Positions 43,106 through 51,749 of a DNA stretch of 64,000 bases are shown in pieces. The notes below the pieces were generated by a model. It saw only the letters and a list, made by a program, of their open reading frames with translations, ran no database searches and was not told the origin of the DNA. Within the stretch, counting starts at the first letter, position 1. Each line of letters starts with the position of its first letter. Origin of the DNA: Citrobacter amalonaticus Y19 (GTDB taxonomy: Bacteria > Pseudomonadota > Gammaproteobacteria > Enterobacterales > Enterobacteriaceae); contig NZ_CP011132.1 of the NCBI RefSeq assembly GCF_000981805.1, positions 1,426,001 to 1,490,000 on the forward strand, read 5' to 3'. Position numbers and translations under genes: made by a program.

Positions 43106-45541
43106 TTAGACCTTTTCAACCTGAACGAGATTACTGTGCGAAGGATTCCCTTTCGCCAGCGGCGAAGGGCGGTGTGACGTCAGGATGTTGATGGAGCCGC
43201 CGTGGTCTACCTGATCGCCAAACATGTCAGCCTTGAGCCACGCCCCCTGACCAATGGCAGTGACGCCAGGCAGAATGCGTGGGGTCACTTTGGCGGGGAT
43301 CAGCATCTGACCGTTATTGTTAAATACCCGGACTGTGTCGCCGTGTTGGATCCCACGCGCCCTGGCATCAATCGGGTTAATCCAGATCTCCTGCGGGCAG
43401 GCCTGTTGCAGGACGTCAATATTGCCGTAACTGGAGTGGGTGCGCGCCTTGTAGTGGAATCCGGTGAGTTGCAGCGGATACGTTTTGCGGATTGGATCAT
43501 CCCAGCCGTCAAAACCGGGCGCATAGGCGGGAAGAGGATGGATAATCTCATCCTTCTTCAGTTCCCAGGTCTCGGCGAGAGTGGCCAGTCGCGCAGAGTA
43601 AATTTCAATTTTCCCTGACGGTGTTTTCAACGGATTAGCATTGGGATCTTCACGGAACGCGCGGAAGGCAACATAGTGTTCCTCCGGGCATTTTTTCTTA
43701 AAGATTCCGATTTGCTTCATCTCTTCGTAATCCGGCATTTCCGGATTGCGCTCTTTGGTCTTCGCATACAGGTATTTGATCCATTCCTGCTGCGAACGCC
43801 CTTCGGTGAACGTCTGGTAGACGTCCGGGCCGAGTCGGCGGGCGATTTCACTGAGCGTCCAGTAGATAGGCTTTCTTTCAAACTTCGCTGAAGTCGCGGG
43901 CTGACCGAGGATCACATAGCCCATGTTGCCGGCTGATTCGTGGGAGATCAGATCTTCCTGCTCCGTTGGCATTAAATCTGGCAGCAGAATGTCGCAGTAC
44001 TTCGCCGAGGCCGTCATGAAATGTTCAATGCCGACAATCATTTCACACTTGCTGTCGTCCTGTAGCACCTCATGGGTATGGGCGATATTGCCGTGCTGGT
44101 TAATCAGCGTATTACTGGCGTAGCACCACATGAATTTGATGGGAACATCCAGTTTCTCTTTGCCGCGTATGCCGTCGCGCGTGGCGGTCATTTCGGTACC
44201 GTGATCGATAGCGTCGGTCCAGGTGAACACGGAGATTTGCGTTTTCACCGGGTTATCGAGCATCGAAAACCACTCCACGCCGAGATCCCAGGTCCCTTCA
44301 CGTACGCCTGAGTTACCGCCGTTGATGCCGACGTTGCCGGTGAGTACCGACAGCATGGCGATAGCCCGTGCGGTTTGTTCGCCGTTGGAGTGACGCTGGG
44401 GTCCCCAGCCCTGGCAGATATAGGCCGGTTTCGCCGAGCCAATTTCACGGGCCAACTGGATGATTTTATCCGCCGGAATACTGGTGATGCGGGAAGCCCA
44501 TTCCGGGGTTTTGGCGATGCCGTCCGGACCTTCGCCGAGGATGTACGCCTTGTAGTGCGCATTGCGCGGCGCACCGGCAGGCAGGGTGGTTTCATCGTAA
44601 CCCACGCAATATTTGTCGAGGAACGGCTTATCGACCAGATCTTCAGTAATCAGCACCCAGGCGATCGCTGCCGCCAGCGCGCCGTCCGTGCCGGGACGGA
44701 TGGGCAGCCATTCGTCTTCGCGTCCGGCGGCGGTGTCGTTGTAACGCGGATCGATAACGATCATTCGCGCATTGGAACGTTCACGCGCCTGTTCGACGTA
44801 ATAGGTGACGCCACCGCCGCTCATGCGGGTTTCCGCGGGGTTGTTGCCAAACATCACCACCAGTTTCGTGTTGGCAATGTCATCCGGGCTGTTGCCATCG
44901 TTGCTGCCAAACATGTAGCTCATGGCGGCGCTGATTTGCGCGGTACTGTAACTGCCGTAACGGCTAAGGTAGCCGCCGCAGGCGTTCATCAGACGGTAAG
45001 GGACGTTGGAGTTGGTAATGTTTCCGCCGTCAACGCCGGTGCCATACAGCACGTGGACCGCCTCGTTGCCATACTCTTTAAGGATCCGCTTTAAGTTGTC
45101 ACCGATGGTATCCAGCGCTTCATCCCAGGTGATGCGCTCAAACTTGCCTTCGCCGCGTTTGCCAACACGCTTCATCGGGTATTTCAGTCTGTCCGGATGA
45201 TTCATGCGTCGACGTATTGAGCGACCGCGCAGGCAGGCGCGAACCTGATGGTTGCCGTACTCATCGTTGCCGGTGGTGTCAGACTCCACCCAGTAAACCG
45301 TGTCATCTTTGACGTGCAGACGCAGCAGACAGCGGCTTCCGCAGTTAACGGTACAGGAACTCCAGACCGCTTTTTCGTCGACTGGCGCAGGCATCATGCC
45401 GTCTGCGGCACGGGCGATTCGGGTGAAAGGAAGGGTGAAAGCGCTACTGGCAAGCGCAAGGCTGCCAATGGCGGATGATTTCACCAGACTACGACGGCTG
45501 ATACTGGCCGTCATAAGGGCCTCAGGCGTGGTGATTTTCAT
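43106..45541 (-). CDS. ynfF: DMSO reductase-like molybdopterin subunit YnfF
   Basis: YnfF is a DmsA-family bis-MGD enzyme exported by the Tat pathway; YnfE/F relatives reduce selenate and possibly other oxides in anaerobic respiration. The 811-residue precursor has a twin-arginine signal (SISRRSLVKSSAIGSLALAS). A CTVNCGSRC iron-sulfur motif follows, then the long catalytic domains with SSYGNIDVLQQACPQEIWIN near the C-terminus. E. coli has tandem ynfE and ynfF; here only one copy exists, and I judge it nearer YnfF. It heads the ynfFGH-dmsD operon. Confidence 0.93.
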   Translation of the reverse strand: MKITTPEALMTASISRRSLVKSSAIGSLALASSAFTLPFTRIARAADGMMPAPVDEKAVWSSCTVNCGSRCLLRLHVKDDTVYWVESDTTGNDEYGNHQVRACLRGRSIRRRMNHPDRLKYPMKRVGKRGEGKFERITWDEALDTIGDNLKRILKEYGNEAVHVLYGTGVDGGNITNSNVPYRLMNACGGYLSRYGSYSTAQISAAMSYMFGSNDGNSPDDIANTKLVVMFGNNPAETRMSGGGVTYYVEQARERSNARMIVIDPRYNDTAAGREDEWLPIRPGTDGALAAAIAWVLITEDLVDKPFLDKYCVGYDETTLPAGAPRNAHYKAYILGEGPDGIAKTPEWASRITSIPADKIIQLAREIGSAKPAYICQGWGPQRHSNGEQTARAIAMLSVLTGNVGINGGNSGVREGTWDLGVEWFSMLDNPVKTQISVFTWTDAIDHGTEMTATRDGIRGKEKLDVPIKFMWCYASNTLINQHGNIAHTHEVLQDDSKCEMIVGIEHFMTASAKYCDILLPDLMPTEQEDLISHESAGNMGYVILGQPATSAKFERKPIYWTLSEIARRLGPDVYQTFTEGRSQQEWIKYLYAKTKERNPEMPDYEEMKQIGIFKKKCPEEHYVAFRAFREDPNANPLKTPSGKIEIYSARLATLAETWELKKDEIIHPLPAYAPGFDGWDDPIRKTYPLQLTGFHYKARTHSSYGNIDVLQQACPQEIWINPIDARARGIQHGDTVRVFNNNGQMLIPAKVTPRILPGVTAIGQGAWLKADMFGDQVDHGGSINILTSHRPSPLAKGNPSHSNLVQVEKV

Positions 45542-45558
45542 GGTTGCTCACTTTGCTA

Positions 45559-45575
45559 ATGTCAAAAATTGACAT
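45559..45575. promoter_or_regulatory. Perfect palindrome in the ynfF leader
   Basis: ATGTCAA-AAA-TTGACAT is a perfect 7-bp inverted repeat, 18 bases before the ynfF start codon. It could be an operator or a leader hairpin close to the ribosome-binding site. Confidence 0.45.
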
Positions 45576-45753
45576 GGTTGCATCCCTGTCGTCGGGAACA
45601 GCCATTTATACTTTGTCCGTATTAATCAGTGTGGTGTCGAAGGTGTTGCACTGATGCCACACCTTCAAACAAAGCGCTGTATAATATTTTTTATAGCGAT
45701 ATCATAGACATGCTAAACCGGAAGGGATTTTACTCCTTCATAAGTAGAGGTTA

Positions 45754-45767
45754 TTAATCCATATCAA
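45754..45767. promoter_or_regulatory. FNR-like site upstream of ynfF
   Basis: On the minus strand TTGATATGGATTAA differs from the FNR consensus TTGAT-N4-ATCAA at one of ten defined bases. FNR activation of ynfEFGH is known in E. coli. The distance to the start codon (about 215 bases) would imply a long leader. Confidence 0.45.
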
Positions 45768-45814
45768 AGGGAGGGGGAACCCTCCGTTGCCAGAGGGGGA
45801 TACAGCGGGCGAAA

Positions 45815-46120
45815 TTACTGCGGTTCGGTGTTGACACCTTCCTGAGAGGGTGCAGTGCTGGCAGGTTCATTACCACTGTGGGTTCGGGTGTAGAGAATTT
45901 TGTGTGTGTCGTTGGCACAGTGACCGACAACCTGTGAGTCCGGTTGGTCAGCCTGATCGTTTGGCACGATACTCAGAGAGAAATTGGCTTCCGGCACGCC
46001 GTTATTGATGATGCGCTGCTCAATATCACTCCTGACACGTTCGCAGGATTCGGGGGCGGCAAAAACCAGCGGGGAGGCGGTCAGCAGGACGCCTGTCAGT
46101 ATTCCTCGGGAAAATTTCAT
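45815..46120 (-). CDS. ynfD: DUF1161 periplasmic protein YnfD
   Basis: YnfD is a small exported protein of unknown function. The 101-residue precursor has a signal peptide (MKFSRGILTGVLLTASPLVF, cleaved after AA) and the DUF1161 core CERVRSDIEQRIINNGVPEA with a second cysteine in VVGHCANDT, probably a disulfide. GGAG lies 7 bases before the chosen ATG; the preceding codon is also ATG. In E. coli it is next to ynfC; here an autotransporter lies between them. Confidence 0.92.
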   Translation of the reverse strand: MKFSRGILTGVLLTASPLVFAAPESCERVRSDIEQRIINNGVPEANFSLSIVPNDQADQPDSQVVGHCANDTHKILYTRTHSGNEPASTAPSQEGVNTEPQ

Positions 46121-46234
46121 CATCAGCTCCATTGTTGAGATGCACAGAATAAGCATAGCATTGGTAGTGTAAGCAATTGTCATCGCCAGCAACCGGTTGA
46201 AGAATCTGAAAGATCTCTCTCTTCCGCAAAAGAA

Positions 46235-46257
46235 AAACCCTGACGGTGTCAGGGTTT
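46235..46257 (-). terminator. Terminator after the autotransporter gene
   Basis: A perfect 10-bp stem (AAACCCTGAC/GTCAGGGTTT) with a 3-base loop and a T-rich tail lies 33 bases past the stop. Confidence 0.9.
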
Positions 46258-46290
46258 GTGATAAATCCTCCGTGTCGCCACGCGGAGAGA

Positions 46291-48885
46291 TTAGAAGCTG
46301 TATTTCAGCCCCAGCATACCTTGCGTATCTTTATAACCATTGTCGCCAATCTGCTGAGCGACGTTACCCCACAGGGTGACGTTCTTCGTCAACTGTCCTT
46401 CAACCCCGGCTTTAAGTTCACCTATGTTGCGGCTGCCTTTCACCTCATTGCGGATGTCATCCATCTGCACGCTGTAATTCTGCGTGTTGTGGATCCAGTT
46501 GGCTTCGACGAACGGCTGGAAGGTGCGGTCTTTACCGTCATCCATCGCGTTATGCCCCTGCAGGTACGCTTTCACGCCCAGGCGCGTTTGCAGATTGCCG
46601 TCGGTTTTATCCACCACCCGGGTGCCGTTTTTCTCGATGTGCGTATCGGCCTGCACGTCCATCCAGGTCAGTTGTGCCTTGGGCTGAATGTACAGCGCAT
46701 TACGCTCGCTGAATTCGGCCAGTTTCCAGGTGTAGCCCGTCTCGACAGAGGCAGTGATACCGTCCGAGTCATACTTTTCAGACGCCAGTCCCTGCCCGGA
46801 AACAGTGTTGTCAAACCAGTTGTAGAGCAGCCAGCCGTCAACATAAGCACCGGTTTTATCAGCATCGTTGGCATACCAGGTGCCGTACAGACCGGCGCTG
46901 TAGCCGCTGATTTCCCCGCGAGAGGTGTATCCGGTCAGGCTGGAGTGGCTGCGGCTTTTGCTGTTGGCGTAACCGGCCATCAGACCCAGATGCCAGCGAT
47001 CCAGACCGTCGGTGCTCCACTGTGCAATGTCGCCTCCCAGTTGCATCACATAACGGTTGCTCTGGGTGCTTATCTGCCCGGAACGCTCTTTAAAGCGGTT
47101 ATGCCCGCCGATATGGCGCATCCACAGACTGGTGACCTTCCGCTCGCCGGTTAACGCGTCGGTATACTGCGTTTCCCCCAGACGATCGTGGAGGCGGGTG
47201 GTGAACAGGGTGTTAGCGGCAAGGGTGTTCGCCAGATAGCTGCCGGTTTCCGGGCGATACTGGTGTTTACCTTCCGGGGCGGCAGGTGACTCCGGAACCG
47301 GCTGTTCCGGTGATGCTGGCGCGGGCTCATCTGGCGGTAACGGTTCGGGAATTACCTCGCTGGTCAGATGCCAGTTCTGGTTGTTCTTTTTGATGATGTT
47401 GTAGTCGTAAGCGCCTGCGACGATACGACCTTCTTTCACAAAGGTACCGTTGGAGGCTCCTTCCACTTCCACAATCGGGATGCCTTCTACCGTCTGCGAA
47501 CCGCCGCCGCCAGCGTTGCTGACGCTGACACGCGTGGTGCCACTGCTATCACCACGAACAACCAGCTTATCGGTCGCCGAAAGGTCATCGCCTAATACGG
47601 TACGTAAGGCCAGCAGACCGTTGTTGCCGGTGTAGTTACCGTTGATGGTTAACGTGGTCGGGCTAAAGGCCGCTTTCACTCGCGGTGGGGAAGAGAGTGT
47701 TGTCATGCCTGCCAGTACCAGAGAATTCAGGGTTTGCGAATAGCCATTAAGATCCAGACTGGCACCATCGTTGACGACGTAATCTGATGCGGCGCTAAAG
47801 GTATTTTCCGCGCCTGCGCGCAGCGTCCCTCTGGAGACAAGCGTGTTGCCGCTGTAGGTATTAGCCCCCGTCAGCGTGGTCACCCCCGAACCAACGTGGT
47901 TAACTTCACCATTGCCGTAAATTCGCGATGCCAGCACGAAGTCCTCACTGGAATGGTTGAAGTTCAGAATGGCGGTGCTCTGACCGCTGTTATTCATCAG
48001 ATAAATTCGTGACGCCTCAATGTTGCCTGCCGCCTGTTCGGCTTCTCCCTGCGCGCCGCCGATATTTAAAATCCCGGTACTGCCGTTGCCATAGGCCAGG
48101 CGGATCAACGTGCCGGCCTTAACGGTTGCGCCATTGCTGACGGTGAGGATCCCTTTGGCGGTATTATTTTCGGTTGAGAATCCGCCCAGATTGATGGAAT
48201 CAGCAACATCAAGGGTGGAATTAGCCCCATCGACCCGGGTTTCACCAAAGCCTTCAGCATCGCTATTATCCGTCACACCGACGTAGCCAATACTCATGTG
48301 CCTGGTCGTTGAAAGCTTACCACCGTTGGTAATCAATAATTGACCGTGTCCCTGGTCGCCAACAACGGTCCAATTAGTCTCAATTGAAGAATTAGCGCCA
48401 TCAATGGTTACCACTCCCCTGGCATCTTCGTATGCTTCACCAATGCGTAAATCATCAAGTCCGGTAATTTTACTGCCATTAAGCACATTCAGCGTGCCGG
48501 AACCATTATTTGCTCCAAGCCGGATATGCCAGTTATTCGTTCTCCAGGTGGCGCCATTGGTCAGGGTGACGATACCGGTCCCCCTGTAACCAATGATAGC
48601 CCCTTCGGCAACGAGGATATCCCGACCATCAATAATCAATGTCCCGACGCCGGTACTCCCCACGGTTACTGCGCGAACCTGATTCCAGTTGTCTGAGGTA
48701 TTTTCGGTTGAGGAAAGGGTGAGGGAGTCATTATTATCGATAATGAGATTGCTCGTGATATCCGTCGGAGGGGTCACGGCAAACAGATTGATATTATCCG
48801 CATTCGCTGCGGCAGCGGTTTGTACGGCGAAGGCAATAGCGATTGCCAGCATTGATTTTGGATGGTGCAATTTTCTGTTATTCAT
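46291..48885 (-). CDS. AIDA-type autotransporter (type Va secretion)
   Basis: This 864-residue protein is a self-secreting outer-membrane autotransporter, probably an adhesin. It has a signal peptide (MNNRKLHHPKSMLAIAIAFA, cleaved near AAA). A beta-helical passenger of Gly/Asn-rich repeats follows, with the pattern GxGxLxIxNGxxL and an AIDA-like segment TLTGANTYSGNTLVSRGTLR. A proline/glutamate-rich linker lies at about residues 530-560, and a C-terminal 12-strand barrel ends GLKYSF with the terminal Phe. GGAAGAGA precedes the chosen ATG. It lies between ynfD and ynfC, where E. coli K-12 has nothing. Its AT-rich upstream region suggests acquired DNA. Binding target unknown. Confidence 0.9.
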   Translation of the reverse strand: MNNRKLHHPKSMLAIAIAFAVQTAAAANADNINLFAVTPPTDITSNLIIDNNDSLTLSSTENTSDNWNQVRAVTVGSTGVGTLIIDGRDILVAEGAIIGYRGTGIVTLTNGATWRTNNWHIRLGANNGSGTLNVLNGSKITGLDDLRIGEAYEDARGVVTIDGANSSIETNWTVVGDQGHGQLLITNGGKLSTTRHMSIGYVGVTDNSDAEGFGETRVDGANSTLDVADSINLGGFSTENNTAKGILTVSNGATVKAGTLIRLAYGNGSTGILNIGGAQGEAEQAAGNIEASRIYLMNNSGQSTAILNFNHSSEDFVLASRIYGNGEVNHVGSGVTTLTGANTYSGNTLVSRGTLRAGAENTFSAASDYVVNDGASLDLNGYSQTLNSLVLAGMTTLSSPPRVKAAFSPTTLTINGNYTGNNGLLALRTVLGDDLSATDKLVVRGDSSGTTRVSVSNAGGGGSQTVEGIPIVEVEGASNGTFVKEGRIVAGAYDYNIIKKNNQNWHLTSEVIPEPLPPDEPAPASPEQPVPESPAAPEGKHQYRPETGSYLANTLAANTLFTTRLHDRLGETQYTDALTGERKVTSLWMRHIGGHNRFKERSGQISTQSNRYVMQLGGDIAQWSTDGLDRWHLGLMAGYANSKSRSHSSLTGYTSRGEISGYSAGLYGTWYANDADKTGAYVDGWLLYNWFDNTVSGQGLASEKYDSDGITASVETGYTWKLAEFSERNALYIQPKAQLTWMDVQADTHIEKNGTRVVDKTDGNLQTRLGVKAYLQGHNAMDDGKDRTFQPFVEANWIHNTQNYSVQMDDIRNEVKGSRNIGELKAGVEGQLTKNVTLWGNVAQQIGDNGYKDTQGMLGLKYSF

Positions 48886-49512
48886 AATTATCTCTTCCAT
48901 AAGAGAGCGCCTGGTACACGCAATACCTTTTTATCTTGAAGAACAATCCGTTAGTGCATGATGATGAGCAAAATGCAATTTATAAAATAAATTGTTTTGC
49001 TGAGGGGTATTCTATTTTCATGATTTAAAATTAAAAAATGGTTTTCTCAACCAATTGTTGCACTCTTCAATCGGTCTTATCTATTTTATATGTCTTACAT
49101 TTTCTTATATAAGATCTTAAATGTTCTTAGCCAACAATGGATCTTATTAAAGTCATTTAAAATACCAGGAATAGTGCAAATAATTATCCTTATGCAATGA
49201 GATAACGGGCGTGGAGGATGAGTGATTTTTATTACAGAGCGAATGACTAACCTGCTAGTCATTTGTCAGGCAATCATTGCTTAACTTCAGCGAACGGGGT
49301 GATTTAGGAAATTTGCGAAAATCTGATGCATAATCGTTTGATTTTGATCAGGTTTACCGTTGAGATAAGTGAAGCCAGGATGCGTTGTACTCAGAATTTT
49401 GCCACCAGACGCGGTGTCCGGTTGGCACTCAATGGTTTTTTCGCTTTGCTGTCGTGTAAGCGTCAGTCTTTGCTAATATGACTGGAGATCATCCTTTTCT
49501 TTCGGGGAACCT
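48886..49512. other. AT-rich divergent region between the autotransporter and ynfC
   Basis: These 627 bases are markedly more AT-rich than the neighbouring genes up to about 49200. I see a perfect inverted repeat CAATTTAT-AAA-ATAAATTG at 48976-48994 and another, AATGACTA-N6-TAGTCATT, at 49242-49263. It must contain the autotransporter promoter and is a plausible H-NS target. I found no convincing gene in it. Confidence 0.55.
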
Positions 49513-50223
49513 GTGAAAAAACAGATATTTCTTTTCGCGCTCTGTACTGCGCTGGTGGGATGCGACAACGGTACGGCACCGCTCTCCTTTACGCCGGAAA
49601 TGGCCAGTTTCTCTAATGAATTTGACTTTGACCCTTTGCGTGGGCCGGTAAAGGACTTCAGCCAGACGTTGCTCAACGAGAAGGGCGAAGTGGCGAAGCG
49701 CGTCAACGGCACCCTGTCTGAGGAAGGCTGTTTTGACTCGCTGGAGTTGCACGATCTTGAAAATAATACCGGCGTGGCGCTGGTGCTGGACGCGAACTTT
49801 TATCGTGATGCCGAAACGCTGGAAAAAAAGGTGCGCCTGCAGGGGAAATGCCAGCTCGCAGAACTGCCTTCAGCCGGCGTTGTCTGGGATACCGATGATA
49901 ATGGCTTTGTGGTCGCGGCGACCGGAAAAGAGATGAAGGTCCAGTATCGTTATGATGCCGAAGGTTATCCGCTCGGCAAGACCACCGTCAGCAAGGACCA
50001 GACGTTATCCGTCAGCGCAAAGCCCTCCAGCGATCCGCGTAAGAAGCTGGATTATACTGCGGTAAGTCTGCTTAACGATCGCCCACTGGGGAACGTTAAG
50101 CAAACCTGTGACTATGACCGTCATGCTAATCCCACGGACTGTACGCTGGTCATCGTTGATGAAAGCGTTAAGCCGGCGGTCGAGCACAATTACACGATCA
50201 AAAATACCATTGATTACTATTAA
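49513..50223 (+). CDS. ynfC: Lipoprotein YnfC (UPF0257)
   Basis: YnfC is a predicted lipoprotein of unknown function. The 236-residue precursor has a signal peptide ending in the lipobox LVGC (Cys17 as the lipidated residue), followed by Asp-Asn, which at position +2 (Asp) favours retention in the inner membrane. The mature domain is the UPF0257 family. It is convergent with speG, 16 bases apart, without a clear terminator. Confidence 0.93.
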   Translation: MKKQIFLFALCTALVGCDNGTAPLSFTPEMASFSNEFDFDPLRGPVKDFSQTLLNEKGEVAKRVNGTLSEEGCFDSLELHDLENNTGVALVLDANFYRDAETLEKKVRLQGKCQLAELPSAGVVWDTDDNGFVVAATGKEMKVQYRYDAEGYPLGKTTVSKDQTLSVSAKPSSDPRKKLDYTAVSLLNDRPLGNVKQTCDYDRHANPTDCTLVIVDESVKPAVEHNYTIKNTIDYY

Positions 50224-50239
50224 GATGACCGCGCAGCGA

Positions 50240-50800
50240 TTACTGCGCGGTAGGTTTTAACATCGCCGGACCGGGCGACCGATGTTCTGCCAGGTACTGA
50301 TGCTGGAAGATACACATCCGGATAGTATTGCGGTATTCACCGTTAATAAAGAATTCATGAATCAGTTCACCTTCGACCATAAAGCCCAGCTTACGGTAAA
50401 TGTGGATCGCTTTTTCGTTCTCTTTATCAACGATGAGGTACAGCTTATAGAGGTTAAGTACGGTAAATCCATAGTCCATCGCCAGTCTGGCGGCTCGTGA
50501 GGCAAGACCTTTTCCCTGGTATTCCGGGGAAATAATGATCTGAAATTCCGCCCGACGATGGACATGGTTGATTTCAACCAGTTCAACCAGTCCCGCTTTT
50601 TCACCGTCGCATTCGACAACGAAACGGCGCTCGCTCTGATCGTGAATGTGCTTATCGTAAAGATCGGACAACTCGACGAAGGCTTCGTAAGGCTCTTCAA
50701 ACCAGTAGCGCATCACGCTGGCGTTGTTGTCGAGTTGATGGACAAAACGTAAATCTTCACGCTCCAGCGGGCGCAGCTTGACACTGAGGGCGTTTGTCAT
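50240..50800 (-). CDS. speG: Spermidine N-acetyltransferase SpeG
   Basis: SpeG acetylates spermidine and spermine with acetyl-CoA, preventing polyamine toxicity. The 186-residue GNAT protein contains the acetyl-CoA-binding segment ISPEYQGKGLASRAARLAM and the conserved RYWFEEPYEAFVEL and EKAIHIYRKLGF regions. AAGGA lies 6 bases before the ATG at 50798-50800. ynfB lies just upstream on the same strand, separated by 21 bases, and may be co-transcribed. mdtJI in this window gives the alternative export route. Confidence 0.96.
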   Translation of the reverse strand: MTNALSVKLRPLEREDLRFVHQLDNNASVMRYWFEEPYEAFVELSDLYDKHIHDQSERRFVVECDGEKAGLVELVEINHVHRRAEFQIIISPEYQGKGLASRAARLAMDYGFTVLNLYKLYLIVDKENEKAIHIYRKLGFMVEGELIHEFFINGEYRNTIRMCIFQHQYLAEHRSPGPAMLKPTAQ

Positions 50801-50821
50801 ACCCAATCCTTAACCTCTGTA

Positions 50822-51163
50822 TCAGGGGGCAACCACGCGACCGGTGCGACGATCCAGACAGCGCAGGGTGTTCGGCTCCCAGTACGCATTCAGATTGGCG
50901 CTCTGTTCGCAGCTGTCGCGGTTATCAAAAGCAGCATCCGCTTTATCCCACTCTTTTTCCGCGCGCTTGTTGATTTTTTGACGCAGACTACGCGTGTCAT
51001 CCCATTGTTCTTTTTGCATAGCTGCCTGTTGACGACTCAAGGCGCTGTCACCTGATTCGATCACCAGTCGGCTGGTCTCAGCCTGGGCGGTCGCGATGTA
51101 GACGACGGCACCCAGCAGCAGCATTGCCGTCAGGCACAGACGTTTGCGAAGCGTAATGTTCAT
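50822..51163 (-). CDS. ynfB: Exported protein YnfB (UPF0482)
   Basis: YnfB is a small periplasmic protein of unknown function. The 113-residue precursor has a signal peptide (MNITLRKRLCLTAMLLLGAV, cleaved near AQA-E). A highly charged helical region (about 45-80) follows, then a conserved CEQSANLNAYWEPNTLRC segment whose two cysteines probably pair. It lies upstream of speG, as in E. coli. Confidence 0.93.
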   Translation of the reverse strand: MNITLRKRLCLTAMLLLGAVVYIATAQAETSRLVIESGDSALSRQQAAMQKEQWDDTRSLRQKINKRAEKEWDKADAAFDNRDSCEQSANLNAYWEPNTLRCLDRRTGRVVAP

Positions 51164-51315
51164 GGCAAGTTCCTTTTATGAGCGACGCAAAAAGCATCAT
51201 TGACAGACAAATTCTACACGATTCCTCGCACAGGGCATACCCGCCGCAAGGTTATGGATAAGATAAGGCGATTATGGCGTATCATGCCTGAACCTTAGGT
51301 AAATGAACGATTCAG

Positions 51316-51642
51316 ATGATCAAAACAACGCTGCTTTTTTTTGCCACCGCGCTTTGCGAAATTGTCGGCTGCTTTCTCCCCTGGCTCTGGCTAAAGCGGG
51401 GAGCTAGCGTCTGGTTGCTGTTACCTGCAAGCGTTGCGCTGGCGCTGTTCGTCTGGTTGTTGACGCTGCATCCTGCCGCCAGCGGCCGGGTGTACGCTGC
51501 GTATGGTGGCGTTTATGTTTGTACTGCGCTTATCTGGCTGCGCGTGGTGGATGGGGTAAAACTCAGCCTGTACGACTGGAGCGGGGCGCTCATTGCACTC
51601 AGCGGAATGCTGATTATTGTGGCGGGATGGGGACGCGGATAA
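51316..51642 (+). CDS. ynfA: Inner membrane protein YnfA (UPF0060, SMR-like)
   Basis: YnfA is a four-helix membrane protein related to small multidrug resistance exporters, and its Shigella homologue has been shown to transport toxic cations. The 108-residue protein has Glu in ALCEIVGCFLPW in helix 1, in the position of the SMR catalytic Glu, and the GRVYAAYGGVYVCTALIWL helix 3. Natural substrate is unknown. Confidence 0.93.
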   Translation: MIKTTLLFFATALCEIVGCFLPWLWLKRGASVWLLLPASVALALFVWLLTLHPAASGRVYAAYGGVYVCTALIWLRVVDGVKLSLYDWSGALIALSGMLIIVAGWGRG

Positions 51643-51654
51643 GCGTCTCATTTT

Positions 51655-51702
51655 TGTGATCGCCTGGTGATTTTTTGATCATTATACTTGTATGGTAGTT
51701 GT
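51655..51702 (+). promoter_or_regulatory. rspB promoter with shared rsp element
   Basis: TGTGATC (from 51655), a TATACT -10-like box (51683-51688) and TGTATGGTAGT (51689-51699) occur in the same order and with the same 28-base TGTGA-to-TATACT spacing as in front of rspA. I infer that TGTATGGT is the RspR operator overlapping the transcription start, with an upstream CRP-like half site. Confidence 0.65.
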
Positions 51703-51749
51703 AGGAAGAATAAGTTTCTTGCATCACTAATTTGATGTAAGGAAAACGC

